A DNA stretch of 22,718 bases from Ga0074139 sp964515195 (lineage in GTDB: Bacteria; Bdellovibrionota; Bdellovibrionia; Bdellovibrionales; Bdellovibrionaceae). The notes under the pieces are model-generated. The model made no database searches and was not told the DNA's origin. It saw nothing but the letters and a program-made list of their open reading frames with translations. Shown one piece after another: positions 1 to 7,686 of this stretch (the first letter of the stretch is position 1; each line of letters begins with the position of its first letter). The stretch covers positions 1 through 22,718 of the forward strand of contig CAZETK010000055.1 in the NCBI GenBank assembly GCA_964515195.1, in the 5' to 3' direction. Position numbers and translations under genes: made by a program.

Positions 1-2195
1 TTTGCTTCAAAGACAAAAATTTCGGCCCGGAATCCATCGTCTAGCCGAGGGTATCCTGAGATATAGATCTTAGACAAATCTGGGGACGTTTGAACCCCCA
101 TAATCCTTACAATTTCTCTATAATCAGGGTTCAAGCGAAATGCGGGGCGTCCGTTCAACGGAACAAAGATAATATCCTGAGGCTTCGTGCTCTTTCCTTC
201 CCACTCGGGGCTGGTGTCGTCCAGGGCCATTAAAAAGCCCAACTTTGAAACTTGTATATTAACGGCGCCCGTCTTTTCGGTGGGTAAACTGTTTACCAAT
301 GAACAATGATCCGCGTCTGTCACTTTATAAAAATCGTAACTCGTTTGGATGTTGTTGTAAGTGAGCAAATAGATATCTCCGCTTGGCAAAGACTTCAAAG
401 TCAGGATTTGCCCTGAAGAGTTAAGACAAATTCGGCGCTCTATCCCAATCGAAAGATCATTTAAATAGAGCGCCAGACTAGCGTCTCCCCCTAAACCGAC
501 AAGTTTTTGCTGGCTCCCTGCCAAGAGGTAAGGCCCGAAATCAGGAGGTCCATAGACAGTCAGATTGTTTCGAGGAAGCTGTGCTATAAAGGAAGTCTTC
601 ACCTGTTGTCCTGTTTCTGCGTTAAAGACAAATGTAGAGGCGGTATCTTCCATCCAAATCCATGGACTACCCGCCAGATTTTTCAAAAAGCGAACCGCCG
701 TTGCTCTGGCCTGAGCTGCAAAGTTCGCCACTGATATCGTATAAAAATCTTCATGTCCCGTCTTGCAATCCGTTAGCAAAAGAAGCTTTGAGTCTTGATG
801 GACAAGTTTAAGCCAGCCAGGATTCCACGGACAGGAAGTCGCGGGAAGAGGAACACTCCCGATATGCCGGCTGAAAACATCCAATACTTTTAGTGTCGGG
901 TTACCAGAAAAGTCTTCCATAAAGGCAAAGACTTGCCCCGATTGGGGGTGACTGGCGAGTCCCCTGCTGGGTAGCTTAGTGGTAAGATAATCGGCGAACT
1001 CCCCCGAATCGAGATTCAAAATCCGCAGGCTATGGGTCGAAAGAGATTGATTTAAAAGATTTTGGAGGTGCAGGTCTGACGACAGGAGCCCTGATCCCAT
1101 ATAAGTGGTTCCTCGGTCCCATTCAACAAACTGCCTTGGTAGATTCGAAAGATTTGTAAGTCTTCTCAAGGAGTCAGGCCGCAAAGGGTCCCAAAGATAC
1201 TGGGATCTCCAGCCTGTATATCCTAGAATATCTCCATAAAGTCGAATATACGGGCTGTTTGCTTGGGGTGCGATGGATTCGAGGGTATGAAAAGGTAATT
1301 TATCAATCAAGTTTTCATAACTTTCACCTTTTCGAAGCCGGTACAAATGAGTTTGGGCTAATTTCTCCTGAGGGTAACCTGAAAAGTACACATCACCAGT
1401 TTGAGCTTGTACCATCCAAGTCAGAACAGGGATATCGATCAAGTGACGAAGAGGCCAATAGCTTGTATCAATTCCGCCACCCGTGACACAAACAAGATTT
1501 CCCTTACTGACACCCGGAATCGAACTGGATTCGATCTTACCACTCGCCTTTTTAGCGGTGGCACCTCCGGCTTCGGTTAGATCAATTTGAAACCGGATAT
1601 TATCTCCTGCGTATTCAATTTTTTCTGGAGAAAGTAATCGCTTGATCGCGAAGTCAGAATGAAATTCATTCTTGGTGTAAACTCGCGCTAAAGCTCTTTG
1701 ATTCAATTGATCAAAGTGAGTGATAATTTCAATCGTTGGATTAAGAAAGTCATCGCGACACAGCGCCTCTGCCAGCACCTGCGGGGTTTCAGCCGGTCTG
1801 TTTTCGTACTTTTTGTAAAGATAATTTTCAACAGTGACGAATTCAGACTGAAAAGGGGAGAACTCAACAGCACTGATGGAAAAGGGTTGTGGTGCCGAAG
1901 AACACTGGTTGACCTGGTTTTTGTAAATTAAGGCTTCACCCCCTCGAATCTCGACATATTCCTTATAAGTTGATTGACCTTCGCAAGTGTACCCAGGGAT
2001 AAATCGATAGTATTCACCATCAGGCTTTCCTTCGTAACCCCCACCATTTCCTCCAAAATTAAGAAAGGCTTTATTCGAGCTAAGTAACTGTGAATTGAAT
2101 CCGGAATAATGGCAATTTTGAAATAACAACAAAGAGCTGAATATAGCTCCAAGACAAAGGTTCACTTTTAGCCTTTGTTTCCTGTTTCCCCTCAT
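1..2195 (-). CDS. Large secreted lipoprotein of unknown function (3' end outside window)
   Basis: Reading the reverse strand from the ATG at 2195 gives about 731 uninterrupted codons to the window edge, far beyond chance, so this is a real gene whose C-terminus is not seen. The N-terminus has several basic residues (MRGNRKQRLK), a hydrophobic stretch and then LLLFQNC at residues 23-29, which reads as a lipoprotein signal peptide with Cys29 as the lipidated residue. Asn at -1 is not canonical. The mature part starts Ser/Gly/Asn-rich, contains scattered Cys, and has many short Gly/aromatic beta-like segments such as VYFSGYP and IYISGYP, which suggests but does not prove an extracytoplasmic beta-propeller-like fold. 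No family was recognised. A sigma70-type promoter lies just upstream at 2223-2251; the ribosome site is weak (GGGGAC). Confidence 0.85.
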   Translation of the reverse strand, partial: MRGNRKQRLKVNLCLGAIFSSLLLFQNCHYSGFNSQLLSSNKAFLNFGGNGGGYEGKPDGEYYRFIPGYTCEGQSTYKEYVEIRGGEALIYKNQVNQCSSAPQPFSISAVEFSPFQSEFVTVENYLYKKYENRPAETPQVLAEALCRDDFLNPTIEIITHFDQLNQRALARVYTKNEFHSDFAIKRLLSPEKIEYAGDNIRFQIDLTEAGGATAKKASGKIESSSIPGVSKGNLVCVTGGGIDTSYWPLRHLIDIPVLTWMVQAQTGDVYFSGYPQEKLAQTHLYRLRKGESYENLIDKLPFHTLESIAPQANSPYIRLYGDILGYTGWRSQYLWDPLRPDSLRRLTNLSNLPRQFVEWDRGTTYMGSGLLSSDLHLQNLLNQSLSTHSLRILNLDSGEFADYLTTKLPSRGLASHPQSGQVFAFMEDFSGNPTLKVLDVFSRHIGSVPLPATSCPWNPGWLKLVHQDSKLLLLTDCKTGHEDFYTISVANFAAQARATAVRFLKNLAGSPWIWMEDTASTFVFNAETGQQVKTSFIAQLPRNNLTVYGPPDFGPYLLAGSQQKLVGLGGDASLALYLNDLSIGIERRICLNSSGQILTLKSLPSGDIYLLTYNNIQTSYDFYKVTDADHCSLVNSLPTEKTGAVNIQVSKLGFLMALDDTSPEWEGKSTKPQDIIFVPLNGRPAFRLNPDYREIVRIMGVQTSPDLSKIYISGYPRLDDGFRAEIFVFEA

Positions 2196-2222
2196 CAACC
2201 AGTCCCCATTTCACACCTTTTT

Positions 2223-2251
2223 ATTGTATCTATAGGCACTTAGAATTCCAA
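2223..2251 (-). promoter_or_regulatory. Sigma70-type promoter of the large lipoprotein gene
   Basis: On the reverse strand TTGGAA (2251-2246, 4 of 6 to the -35 consensus) is followed after 17 bases by TACAAT (2228-2223, 5 of 6 to the -10 consensus). The start codon at 2195 lies about 28 bases beyond the -10 box, giving a short leader. Spacing and position fit well. It was found by eye only. Confidence 0.6.
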
Positions 2252-2263
2252 TAAGTACGGACC

Positions 2264-2287
2264 CCAGGGGGCTATTCAGTCCCCTGG
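2264..2287. repeat. Short inverted repeat (CCAGGGG / CCCCTGG)
   Basis: CCAGGGG at 2264-2270 and CCCCTGG at 2281-2287 form a 7-bp G/C stem with a 10-base loop. It sits just upstream of the lipoprotein promoter, between it and the IS110 relic. No T-run follows on either strand, so it is not a convincing intrinsic terminator. It could be a leftover insertion-sequence end or an operator. Confidence 0.35.
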
Positions 2288-2316
2288 TGTATCATTCCGG
2301 GATGGGTTGGAAGATA

Positions 2317-2493
2317 TCTTGCTAGTTGTCACCCATTTATCCGAATTCTACAGTTGTAGGCGTCGATTTGAGCAAGAACCTTCTCGGGCGAATCATTGAA
2401 GAAATTGCACCGACCATTTTCGAGTTGCTCGAGAGCTCTGATCGAGCAAGCGCATCGCTCTGCTGCCTGACGCCGGCGCGAAATAATGGTTAG
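2317..2493 (+). pseudogene. Relic of an IS110-family transposase (N-terminal scrap)
   Basis: From about 2344 the forward frame reads NSTVVGVDLSKN, the typical start of IS110-family DEDD transposases, where the Asp of VGVDLSKN is the first catalytic acid. The frame then loses family similarity and stops at 2491-2493. In the next frame a stretch around 2420-2480 reads RVAREL...RIALLPDAGAK, which weakly resembles the family region that follows a few dozen residues later. Intact members have roughly 300-400 residues, so this is a decayed remnant. No ATG is in frame; a TTG near 2326 is the only nearby start. The rest of the gap up to 2690 shows nothing I recognise. Confidence 0.5.
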
Positions 2494-2690
2494 GAATTAT
2501 CTATCCCTCCGACTCGCCAGGCAGAATACTTTCTCAGACTTTAGGGCTACGCTAGGCCGGTGTGTTGTGTTTGCCTCGATTATTTTTTTACCCAAAAGAA
2601 ATCAATATTCAAACAAGCAACATCTTCAGCAGGAGAAGCATGTACGATTTCTAGGAAATGCTTTACGAATGAAATTGTTTCCTCCCAGTT

Positions 2691-3089
2691 CTAAAGAAGA
2701 ACCGAAGAACCAGGCAGATGCGCTCTAACTTTTTTCTCTCGCCTGCTTTGCAGCTCACTCCAGCATGTAGCGGCAAGTCTTCGGACCGTGTGCGCTCCCC
2801 GGCTAAATCCGAAAAGAAAGATCTTATCTCCGGGCTCATAGGTATTCATCAGGTAGAAATAGACATCTTCGACATTTTTCTGCAGATCAAGGCCAAATGC
2901 TTGAGAAAGACCAGTCGCGATTTTCTGAAATGGTATCAATAGGGCCTTGGAAGCAGTCCCCACCCCTGGGTCATAAAAAATCTTTTGCTCTTCTCCATAA
3001 ATGAGCATTTCATAAAGCTTGACCACGTTGATATTATTCTTCCCGTATTGATTGCCTGTGCCGTCACAGCAGATGATGATGTTTTTCAA
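2691..3089 (-). pseudogene. Truncated DUF2235-family alpha/beta hydrolase (Tle1-like phospholipase fold)
   Basis: The frame starts at a TTG (3089) behind an AGGA ribosome site and reads KNIIICCDGTGNQYG, the hallmark N-terminus of DUF2235 proteins. At about residues 94-101 it carries FGFSRGAH, the nucleophile elbow (G-x-S-x-G) with Ser as the expected catalytic residue. Right after the elbow the similarity ends (RRLAATCWSELQSR...) and the frame stops at 132 residues. Full-length members usually exceed 300 residues and have the catalytic Asp and His further on, so this product would be inactive. Beyond the stop the same frame stays open for another 37 codons or so. DUF2235 includes type VI secretion phospholipase effectors (Tle1) and many uncharacterised hydrolases. 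It lies among IS remnants and was probably truncated by a deletion. Confidence 0.65.
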
Positions 3090-3447
3090 GGGGGTTCCTC
3101 ATTTCAGCCGAACACAGGTGTTCGACTGGGTTGCGTTGCATGCGAAGAAGAATGACTCAGATATCTCGGCCTTTGCAGAATTGACCTACCCTCTGGATAC
3201 TTTAGGCTTCAGGCCGTTTTATGATTTTGAAAGCAGTCATTTCATTTTGGAATTGGCGAAACCAATATCGGCATTTTGACCTCAACTACAGTTTTGACAT
3301 TTTGAGGACGTATTTGGCGAACGCTAGACCAAAATTCTCTCATACAATTATTGAATTTGGAAGACAGGAATTCTTTAGATTCAATCTTAAGTTCGGTAAC
3401 ATTGGGTTTAGAGGAGTCGGGCTCGTCGATAACAACAAAAGAAATAA
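3090..3447. other. Gene-poor gap with decayed sequence
   Basis: About 360 bases between the DUF2235 stump and the IS5-derived element. Apart from the reverse open frame entered separately (3242-3453), I see no gene, strong promoter, terminator or RNA gene. The short frames on the forward strand have no ribosome sites and no recognisable content. Confidence 0.5.
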
Positions 3448-3453
3448 AAGGCT
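3242..3453 (-). pseudogene. Possible 3' fragment of an unrecognised gene
   Basis: The reverse strand stays open for about 70 codons from the edge of the IS element to a TGA at 3244-3242, ending ...VEVKMPILVSPIPK. The sequence looks protein-like (REFWSSVRQIRPQN, KTVVEVKM). The only internal ATG is at 3343 and has no clear ribosome site. Joining the flanks of the IS element puts a stop just upstream in this frame, so it was already broken before the insertion. It could be chance or a decayed C-terminus; no family is recognised. Confidence 0.25.
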
Positions 3454-3879
3454 CTAACAGAATGAAGATTTTGGCATGGAATCAGCAGCTTTCAAGCTGT
3501 GACAATTTGCAAGGAGGCGTGTCATGTCAAAGCCAATTTTATCTGAAGAATTATGGAAAATTGTTGAACCTCTGCTGCCTGAACCGAGGAAGCGTCGATA
3601 TCGTCACCCCGGACGAAAACCCATTTCCCACAAACAAGCTTTGACCGGGATTTTGTATATGCTCAAAAGCGGTGTTCCATGGGAACTCTTGCCACAGGAA
3701 ATGGGCTGTGGCTGTGGAATGTCATGTTGGAGAAGATTGAAGCATTGGCCTGGTTCCATCAGTTCAGAAAACTGAGAATCAGAACTGAAAAACAAGCACA
3801 GACTCATCAGGCCTTCATGAATTTAAGATGTGCTCTGATATCTTGGAATTTTTTAGAGGCCTCATTTTGTTAGAGCCTT
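3448..3879 (+). mobile_element. Internally deleted IS5-family element with intact ends
   Basis: The 432-bp element begins AAGGCTCTAACAGAATGA (3448-3465) and ends with the inverse of AAGGCTCTAACAAAATGA (3862-3879): 18-bp terminal inverted repeats with one mismatch. It is flanked by TAA on both sides (3445-3447 and 3880-3882), a TNA-type 3-bp target duplication as in the IS1031 group of the IS5 family. Inside is a transposase gene reduced to its two ends. Complete elements of this group are roughly 850-950 bp, so about half is missing. With both ends present it could in principle be moved by a related transposase in trans. Confidence 0.85.
3524..3873 (+). pseudogene. IS5-family transposase, central part deleted and frame-shifted
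   Basis: An ATG at 3524 behind a GGAGG site starts with SKPILSEELWKIVEPLLPE, then GRKPISHKQALTGILYMLKSGVPW, the conserved N-terminal domain of this transposase group (DUF4096). At CWRRLKHW (to about 3747) the family sequence stops and the frame ends at 3775. In another frame, 3739-3873 encodes LAWFHQFRKLRIRTEKQAQ...CALISWNFLEASFC, which is the family's C-terminus. Roughly 110 of about 265 residues remain. The DDE catalytic core is lost, and the junction is at a short stretch (around GCATTGGCCTGG) that may mark a microhomology deletion. It cannot encode an active enzyme. Confidence 0.8.
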
Positions 3880-3887
3880 TAAGATTT

Positions 3888-3921
3888 TAATAAAAAAGGG
3901 TACCCATGCTTGGGTACCCTC
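3888..3921 (-). terminator. Intrinsic terminator of the outer-membrane protein gene
   Basis: Read on the reverse strand, AGGGTACCC (3920-3912), a 6-base loop and GGGTACCCT form a strong hairpin, directly followed by TTTTTTATT (3897-3889). It lies about 30 bases after the stop codon at 3951. The hairpin and U-tract geometry are textbook for Rho-independent termination. Confidence 0.85.
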
Positions 3922-3950
3922 TTCACTAATTTAGCTCAGAAACCGAGCTC

Positions 3951-4490
3951 TTACCAAATAAAGGTAAGGCGTATGGAAGGAAACATATCCGTTTTCTCCA
4001 GCTTTTCATCAGTAGCCACATCTTTAAATTCATATTCCATAGTGCGATAAGTGATCTGAGGACCTAAGAAAAAAGCACCGCCCAAGTTGAAATTGTATCC
4101 GAGATCAACTTGATAACCAGTTCCCTTCTCAAGATCACCACCAGCATCATCGTCAACAGTGCCGCCCAAAAGATAGTGGGCATGGACCAACCAACCGCTG
4201 CGCACATAACCTACAGAAACACCATAGTGCGATCCTGTAATTTTATCTCCCGTGTCGACTGTGGTTGAATTAAAAATACCACCTAAATAAAGGCCCGATG
4301 AAAAGATATAGCCCAGAGTGCCATCAATATTAGTAACGGCATACTCACTCTTCGCGCTACCGAATTCCGTTTCCTGCGAAAACATCGACCAGTTCAAGCT
4401 TAACATTGTTCCACTACCCTTGCCTCCGCGCTGGGCCCAGGCACTAGTGGACATTAGTAACACAAGCGTCAGTCCTAAAATCTTTTTCAC
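3951..4490 (-). CDS. Small outer-membrane beta-barrel protein with signal peptide
   Basis: 179 residues from a GTG at 4490, seven bases after a strong AAGGAGGAG ribosome site. Residues 1-19 (MKKILGLTLVLLMSTSAWA) are a classic Sec signal peptide with AWA|Q cleavage. The mature chain alternates polar and hydrophobic/aromatic residues in short strands separated by Gly/Asp-rich turns, and ends in ...SIRLTFIW. A C-terminal aromatic residue on a final strand is the usual BAM-complex recognition signal. About 160 mature residues suit an 8-stranded barrel of the OmpX/OmpW/OmpA-barrel type, but no specific family was recognised. It could act in adhesion, as a small pore or as envelope structure. It is monocistronic, with its own terminator, and divergent from the ureohydrolase gene. 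Confidence 0.85.
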   Translation of the reverse strand: MKKILGLTLVLLMSTSAWAQRGGKGSGTMLSLNWSMFSQETEFGSAKSEYAVTNIDGTLGYIFSSGLYLGGIFNSTTVDTGDKITGSHYGVSVGYVRSGWLVHAHYLLGGTVDDDAGGDLEKGTGYQVDLGYNFNLGGAFFLGPQITYRTMEYEFKDVATDEKLEKTDMFPSIRLTFIW

Positions 4491-4606
4491 AACTCCTCCT
4501 TGGTGTTCGTTTTAAATTCCTTGCGTTTTGTTCTTTGACTCAGATTTATTATGGGTGTTGATTATCATTTTAGGAAGAAAATTTTTTGACACCTTCAGGG
4601 ATCACG

Positions 4607-5554
4607 ATGGATTTCACGTCCTTTGATAAAAATATTTTGAGAAAGCATGACCCCCATGACCCTCGTTTTTCCGATTTTCGAACAGAAATTGCCGCGGAAG
4701 CCTCGGTGCATATCCTAGGTTATCCCGATGACGAGGGCGTTCAACTGAATGGCGGTCGCCCTGGCACACGACAAGGTCCCTTAGAAATTCGTCGGGCCTT
4801 CTACAAGATGACACCCGGCCCCATTAAACCTTTGCGGGTTTGGGATGCAGGAGACATTTCCCTCAAATTGCCATTATCGGAACGCCATCAAAAAGCGGCC
4901 GCTCAAGTGAAAACAAGTTTAATGGCAGATAAATTTCTTCTCACTTTGGGTGGAGGTCACGACTATGGCTACCCTGACGGAAAGGGTTTCTTAGAAGCTT
5001 TTCGAAAATCTAAGAAGAAACCTCTGGTGCTAAATTTTGATGCCCATTTGGATGTTCGCCCCACCGACTCAGGGCTTACTAGTGGCACTCCCTTTTACAG
5101 ATTGCTGGAAGAATTTGGCGAAGAGTTCCACTTTTTTGAAATTGGAATTCAAGATCACTGCAATGCTCAAGAGCACATTCAATGGTGCGAAAAGAAAAAG
5201 GGAAAGATCCTTTATCAAAGACAAATCGAAAAACAGGGTCTCGTCAACGTCTTAAAAAAGTCTTTGGTGAAATTTAAATCTCATCCTACTTTTATCAGCG
5301 TCGACATTGACGGTTTTAGCAGTGCAGTAGCCCCTGGATGCTCCCAGTCTTGGCCGACAGGCCTTGAGGCCCGCGAATTTTTTCAAGCTCTCGAATTTTT
5401 GTTCCGCCATCTTGAAGTTAAAAGTGTAGGGATTTACGAAGTCGCTCCTCCTTTGGAGGTCGGTCCCTTGACATCAAGACTCGCCGCCCTCATCCTCTAT
5501 CGGAGTTTAATACTGAAAGGTCTTGGCCATGAACGTAAGAAGAGGCTTCGGTAG
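4607..5554 (+). CDS. Arginase/agmatinase/formimidoylglutamase-family ureohydrolase
   Basis: 315 residues from the ATG at 4607, which has AGGGA eight bases upstream; a TTG at 4586 behind AGGAAG is an alternative start adding 7 residues. All binuclear manganese motifs of the ureohydrolase fold are present: GGGHD (His118), DAHLD (Asp145, His147, Asp149), and SVDID (Asp233, Asp235) followed by GFSSAVAPG. The last motif resembles formimidoylglutamases (HutG) more than arginases, which usually read DxDxxDPxxAPG. The enzyme should hydrolyse a guanidino or formimino group, releasing urea or formamide. The substrate cannot be fixed from sequence, and no other histidine-degradation gene is near. Its end overlaps the start of the next gene by 26 bases, so the two are probably co-translated. 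Confidence 0.85.
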   Translation: MDFTSFDKNILRKHDPHDPRFSDFRTEIAAEASVHILGYPDDEGVQLNGGRPGTRQGPLEIRRAFYKMTPGPIKPLRVWDAGDISLKLPLSERHQKAAAQVKTSLMADKFLLTLGGGHDYGYPDGKGFLEAFRKSKKKPLVLNFDAHLDVRPTDSGLTSGTPFYRLLEEFGEEFHFFEIGIQDHCNAQEHIQWCEKKKGKILYQRQIEKQGLVNVLKKSLVKFKSHPTFISVDIDGFSSAVAPGCSQSWPTGLEAREFFQALEFLFRHLEVKSVGIYEVAPPLEVGPLTSRLAALILYRSLILKGLGHERKKRLR

Positions 5555-6587
5555 CGACAATCACAGTGGAGTCCATCCCCAGATTTTTAAAGCTTTACAG
5601 GGAATTAATAAGGGACATATGCCCAGTTATGGGACCGACGAAATCTCCACGGACGCCCAAGGGGTGATGAAGCAACTATTCGGAGCCCAAGCGCAAGTCC
5701 AATTTGTCTTTAATGGCACAGCCGCCAATGTTTTCTGCCTTCGATTGGCGTGTGACACTTTTCACTCTGTTCTCTGCGCCGACATCTCCCATCTCAATGT
5801 TGATGAGTGCGGAGCCCCGGAAATTTTAGGTCACTGCAAGCTGATTCCTCTTCCCAGTCAAAATGGAAAGATCACCGTAGAAACGGCCCAAAGAGCTTTA
5901 ATCCGGAAAGGCGACCAGCATTTTTCTCAAGTTCGAATGTTGTCGATCACCCAACCCACCGAGCTTGGCACTCTTTATAGTTTTGAAGAAATGAAAGCTC
6001 TTATCACATGGGCCAAATCCCAAGGGCTTCTGGTTCACATTGACGGAGCCCGATTTGCTAATGCGGTTGTTGCGCTTAAGAAAAGTTTTAAAGAGCTGAC
6101 AACGGATTTGGGCGTGGATCTGATCTCTTTTGGGGGGACTAAGAACGGTTTGATGTTTGGTGAAGCTGTTATCATTTTGAATCCGGATTTAAAACGAAGG
6201 GCCCCCTACCTAAGAAAGCAACTAGGACAACTTCCCTCTAAAAGTCGATTCGTCGCCGCTCAGTTTTTAACCTACTTAAAAGCCGGACTTTGGAAAGAGA
6301 ACGCCTCTAACTCCCTACTCATGGCTCAAGAACTCCGCCGTCGACTGGAGGGCTTATCGGGTGTTGAGATCACACAGCCTACCCAGAGCAATGCCGTATT
6401 TGCCCGGATCCCCAAAACCTGGGTAAAGGCCTTGCGTGATCAATTTTTCTTCTACGTTTGGGATGAAAATACATTTGAGTGTCGTTTTATGACTTCATGG
6501 GATACGGAAATTTCAGATGTGGAAAGCTTTGCATCAGCCTTGGGCTTACTAAGCTCGACATCACAAAATCTCGAAGTTGATCTATGA
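5529..6587 (+). CDS. Threonine-aldolase-family PLP-dependent enzyme (beta-eliminating lyase family)
   Basis: 352 residues from ATG 5529, eight bases after AAAGG; it begins inside the end of the ureohydrolase gene. The N-terminus GFGSDNHSGVHPQI matches the low-specificity L-threonine aldolase pattern (R-SDN-G-HP). FNGTAAN (about residue 70) is the PLP phosphate-side loop, HIDGAR (His170, Asp172) holds the Asp that contacts the pyridine nitrogen, and SFGGTKNG contains Lys205, the expected Schiff-base lysine. Fold-type I PLP enzymes of this family cleave L-threonine or L-allo-threonine to glycine and acetaldehyde. Length and motifs are complete. The paired ureohydrolase suggests an amino-acid catabolism operon, fitting a peptide-fed lifestyle, but this is inference. 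Confidence 0.85.
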   Translation: MNVRRGFGSDNHSGVHPQIFKALQGINKGHMPSYGTDEISTDAQGVMKQLFGAQAQVQFVFNGTAANVFCLRLACDTFHSVLCADISHLNVDECGAPEILGHCKLIPLPSQNGKITVETAQRALIRKGDQHFSQVRMLSITQPTELGTLYSFEEMKALITWAKSQGLLVHIDGARFANAVVALKKSFKELTTDLGVDLISFGGTKNGLMFGEAVIILNPDLKRRAPYLRKQLGQLPSKSRFVAAQFLTYLKAGLWKENASNSLLMAQELRRRLEGLSGVEITQPTQSNAVFARIPKTWVKALRDQFFFYVWDENTFECRFMTSWDTEISDVESFASALGLLSSTSQNLEVDL

Positions 6588-6605
6588 ACAACGAACAGAT
6601 TTAAT

Positions 6606-6947
6606 TTAACGAGTGGTTAACGTGTAAGCTTCGCAGGTCGTGAATTTGACCAACCAACGTCTGCGGGCTTTTTCTCGGATTTGCTCAATAAAAACGCCAC
6701 AGTGGTAGGGAATATATTCTTGTGTGAAGCCTGCGTGGGCAATCACTTCAGCTTCCACAAGGTACTCTTGATTGACAATCCGGCTAGCGGTGCCAAGCGC
6801 AATAGATTTTATTTCCCGATTAGAGGAGACAAAATATTTTTTAATGGCATTTACGGCCTCCCATGACAACTCCTCCGGAATTTTTGACAAACCTTGAGAA
6901 CCCGGATGACTGGCTTGGGCATTTCCCAACATCCACAAGGAAACCAA
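6606..6947 (-). CDS. Small probably exported protein of unknown function
   Basis: 113 residues if begun at the TTG at 6947, with AGGA four bases upstream. The hydrophobic stretch VGFLVSLWMLGNAQAS looks like the core of a signal peptide with cleavage near AQA, but no basic N-terminal residues precede it in frame; a TGA lies about 12 codons upstream of the ATG at 6932. The true start is therefore uncertain, and an N-terminal frameshift is possible. The mature part has two Cys (YHCG and TTCEA) that could form one disulfide. No family recognised. It is convergent with the aldolase gene, only 18 bases apart, and lies downstream of the 7109-7603 gene on the same strand. Confidence 0.55.
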   Translation of the reverse strand: MVSLWMLGNAQASHPGSQGLSKIPEELSWEAVNAIKKYFVSSNREIKSIALGTASRIVNQEYLVEAEVIAHAGFTQEYIPYHCGVFIEQIREKARRRWLVKFTTCEAYTLTTR

Positions 6948-7108
6948 AAATCCTACAACGAAAGAACAGATTCAACGTGTGTAGCCTTGGCAACTCATGG
7001 GATCCCCTTGTCGAAACACTTAAGAAATACTGGAAGGCTTCTTGAAAAGTCAGGCTTTTTATTCAGGAAAATGAAAAAACGAAAGAAATGTAACACAACC
7101 CCAACAGA

Positions 7109-7603
7109 CTAATGAAACGGCGCGCCAGAGACCTTTAGGTCGGCCTCTCTAATCTCGGGCCAAAACCAGGTCAGCTTTGCATCAGCGCCAATTACGTCAC
7201 AGAACTCGACTTCGCAGTGCAATCGGTACTTTTGCTGCAATTTGCGGATATGCACATGCAGATCATCAAAGCCCGGACCAACCACAAAGATCTGAACAAG
7301 CGAGCGGGCCTGCAAGATCGGCAGTAAGATCGCTTCCAGTTGATCATCTTGGGGCCATCTACGACGCTTGATAAGGCCAGCGTACTGAAATTTCTGCCGC
7401 CTTAAACGTAAAAACAATCCTCTTTGCACGGCCTCAACCCATGTCGCGGGTAAACCTTTCCATTGAAGAAAGGAGGTTAACGGATCTCCCCCCATCCACT
7501 GAATTTTTCGAATCTCAGACAAGACTTCAGGAATACGCACCAATTGCTCCCGAATTTTCGGGTTTGCAAGCGACTCTCCTGATGTGAAGTACAAGAGTTT
7601 CAT
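7109..7603 (-). CDS. Hypothetical cytoplasmic protein
   Basis: 164 residues from ATG 7603; no strong ribosome site is seen. There is no signal peptide or membrane segment. The sequence is rich in Arg/Lys/Trp, with a basic cluster (RRQKFQYAGLIKRRRW) and a hydrophobic segment ARSLVQIFVVGPGF followed by DDLHVHIRKLQQKYRLHCEVEF, which looks like a beta-alpha-beta unit. The pattern is that of a small soluble alpha/beta protein. I do not recognise the family. It is divergent from gspC and separated from it by 175 bases that contain the candidate gspC promoter. Confidence 0.6.
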   Translation of the reverse strand: MKLLYFTSGESLANPKIREQLVRIPEVLSEIRKIQWMGGDPLTSFLQWKGLPATWVEAVQRGLFLRLRRQKFQYAGLIKRRRWPQDDQLEAILLPILQARSLVQIFVVGPGFDDLHVHIRKLQQKYRLHCEVEFCDVIGADAKLTWFWPEIREADLKVSGAPFH

Positions 7604-7655
7604 GCTTTAATTTTAGCACTTGGCTTCGGCAAGCCCTGCGAAAAATGATAATAAG

Positions 7656-7671
7656 CCGGACCTAGGCCCGG
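7656..7671. promoter_or_regulatory. Near-perfect palindrome between divergent genes
   Basis: CCGGACCTAGGCCCGG reads nearly the same on both strands: CCGG, one mismatched position, CCTAGG, one position, CCGG. With only a palindromic centre it suits a dimeric DNA-binding protein better than an RNA hairpin. It lies 16 bases upstream of the candidate -35 of the T2SS operon. Its role is unproven. Confidence 0.3.
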
Positions 7672-7686
7672 TCGGGATTTTCGTGC

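Noticed and set aside
1259..1931. Forward-strand open frames of about 75 codons in the first 2 kb
   Set aside because: All lie opposite the long reverse-strand lipoprotein frame and have no recognisable content.
4535..4565. TTGACT...GATTAT as promoter of the ureohydrolase operon
   Set aside because: The -35 is good, but the only fitting -10 is 4 of 6 at a 19-base spacing; not convincing.
4586..4606. TTG start of the ureohydrolase
   Set aside because: Possible (AGGAAG upstream), but ATG 4607 with AGGGA is the simpler choice; kept only as an alternative.
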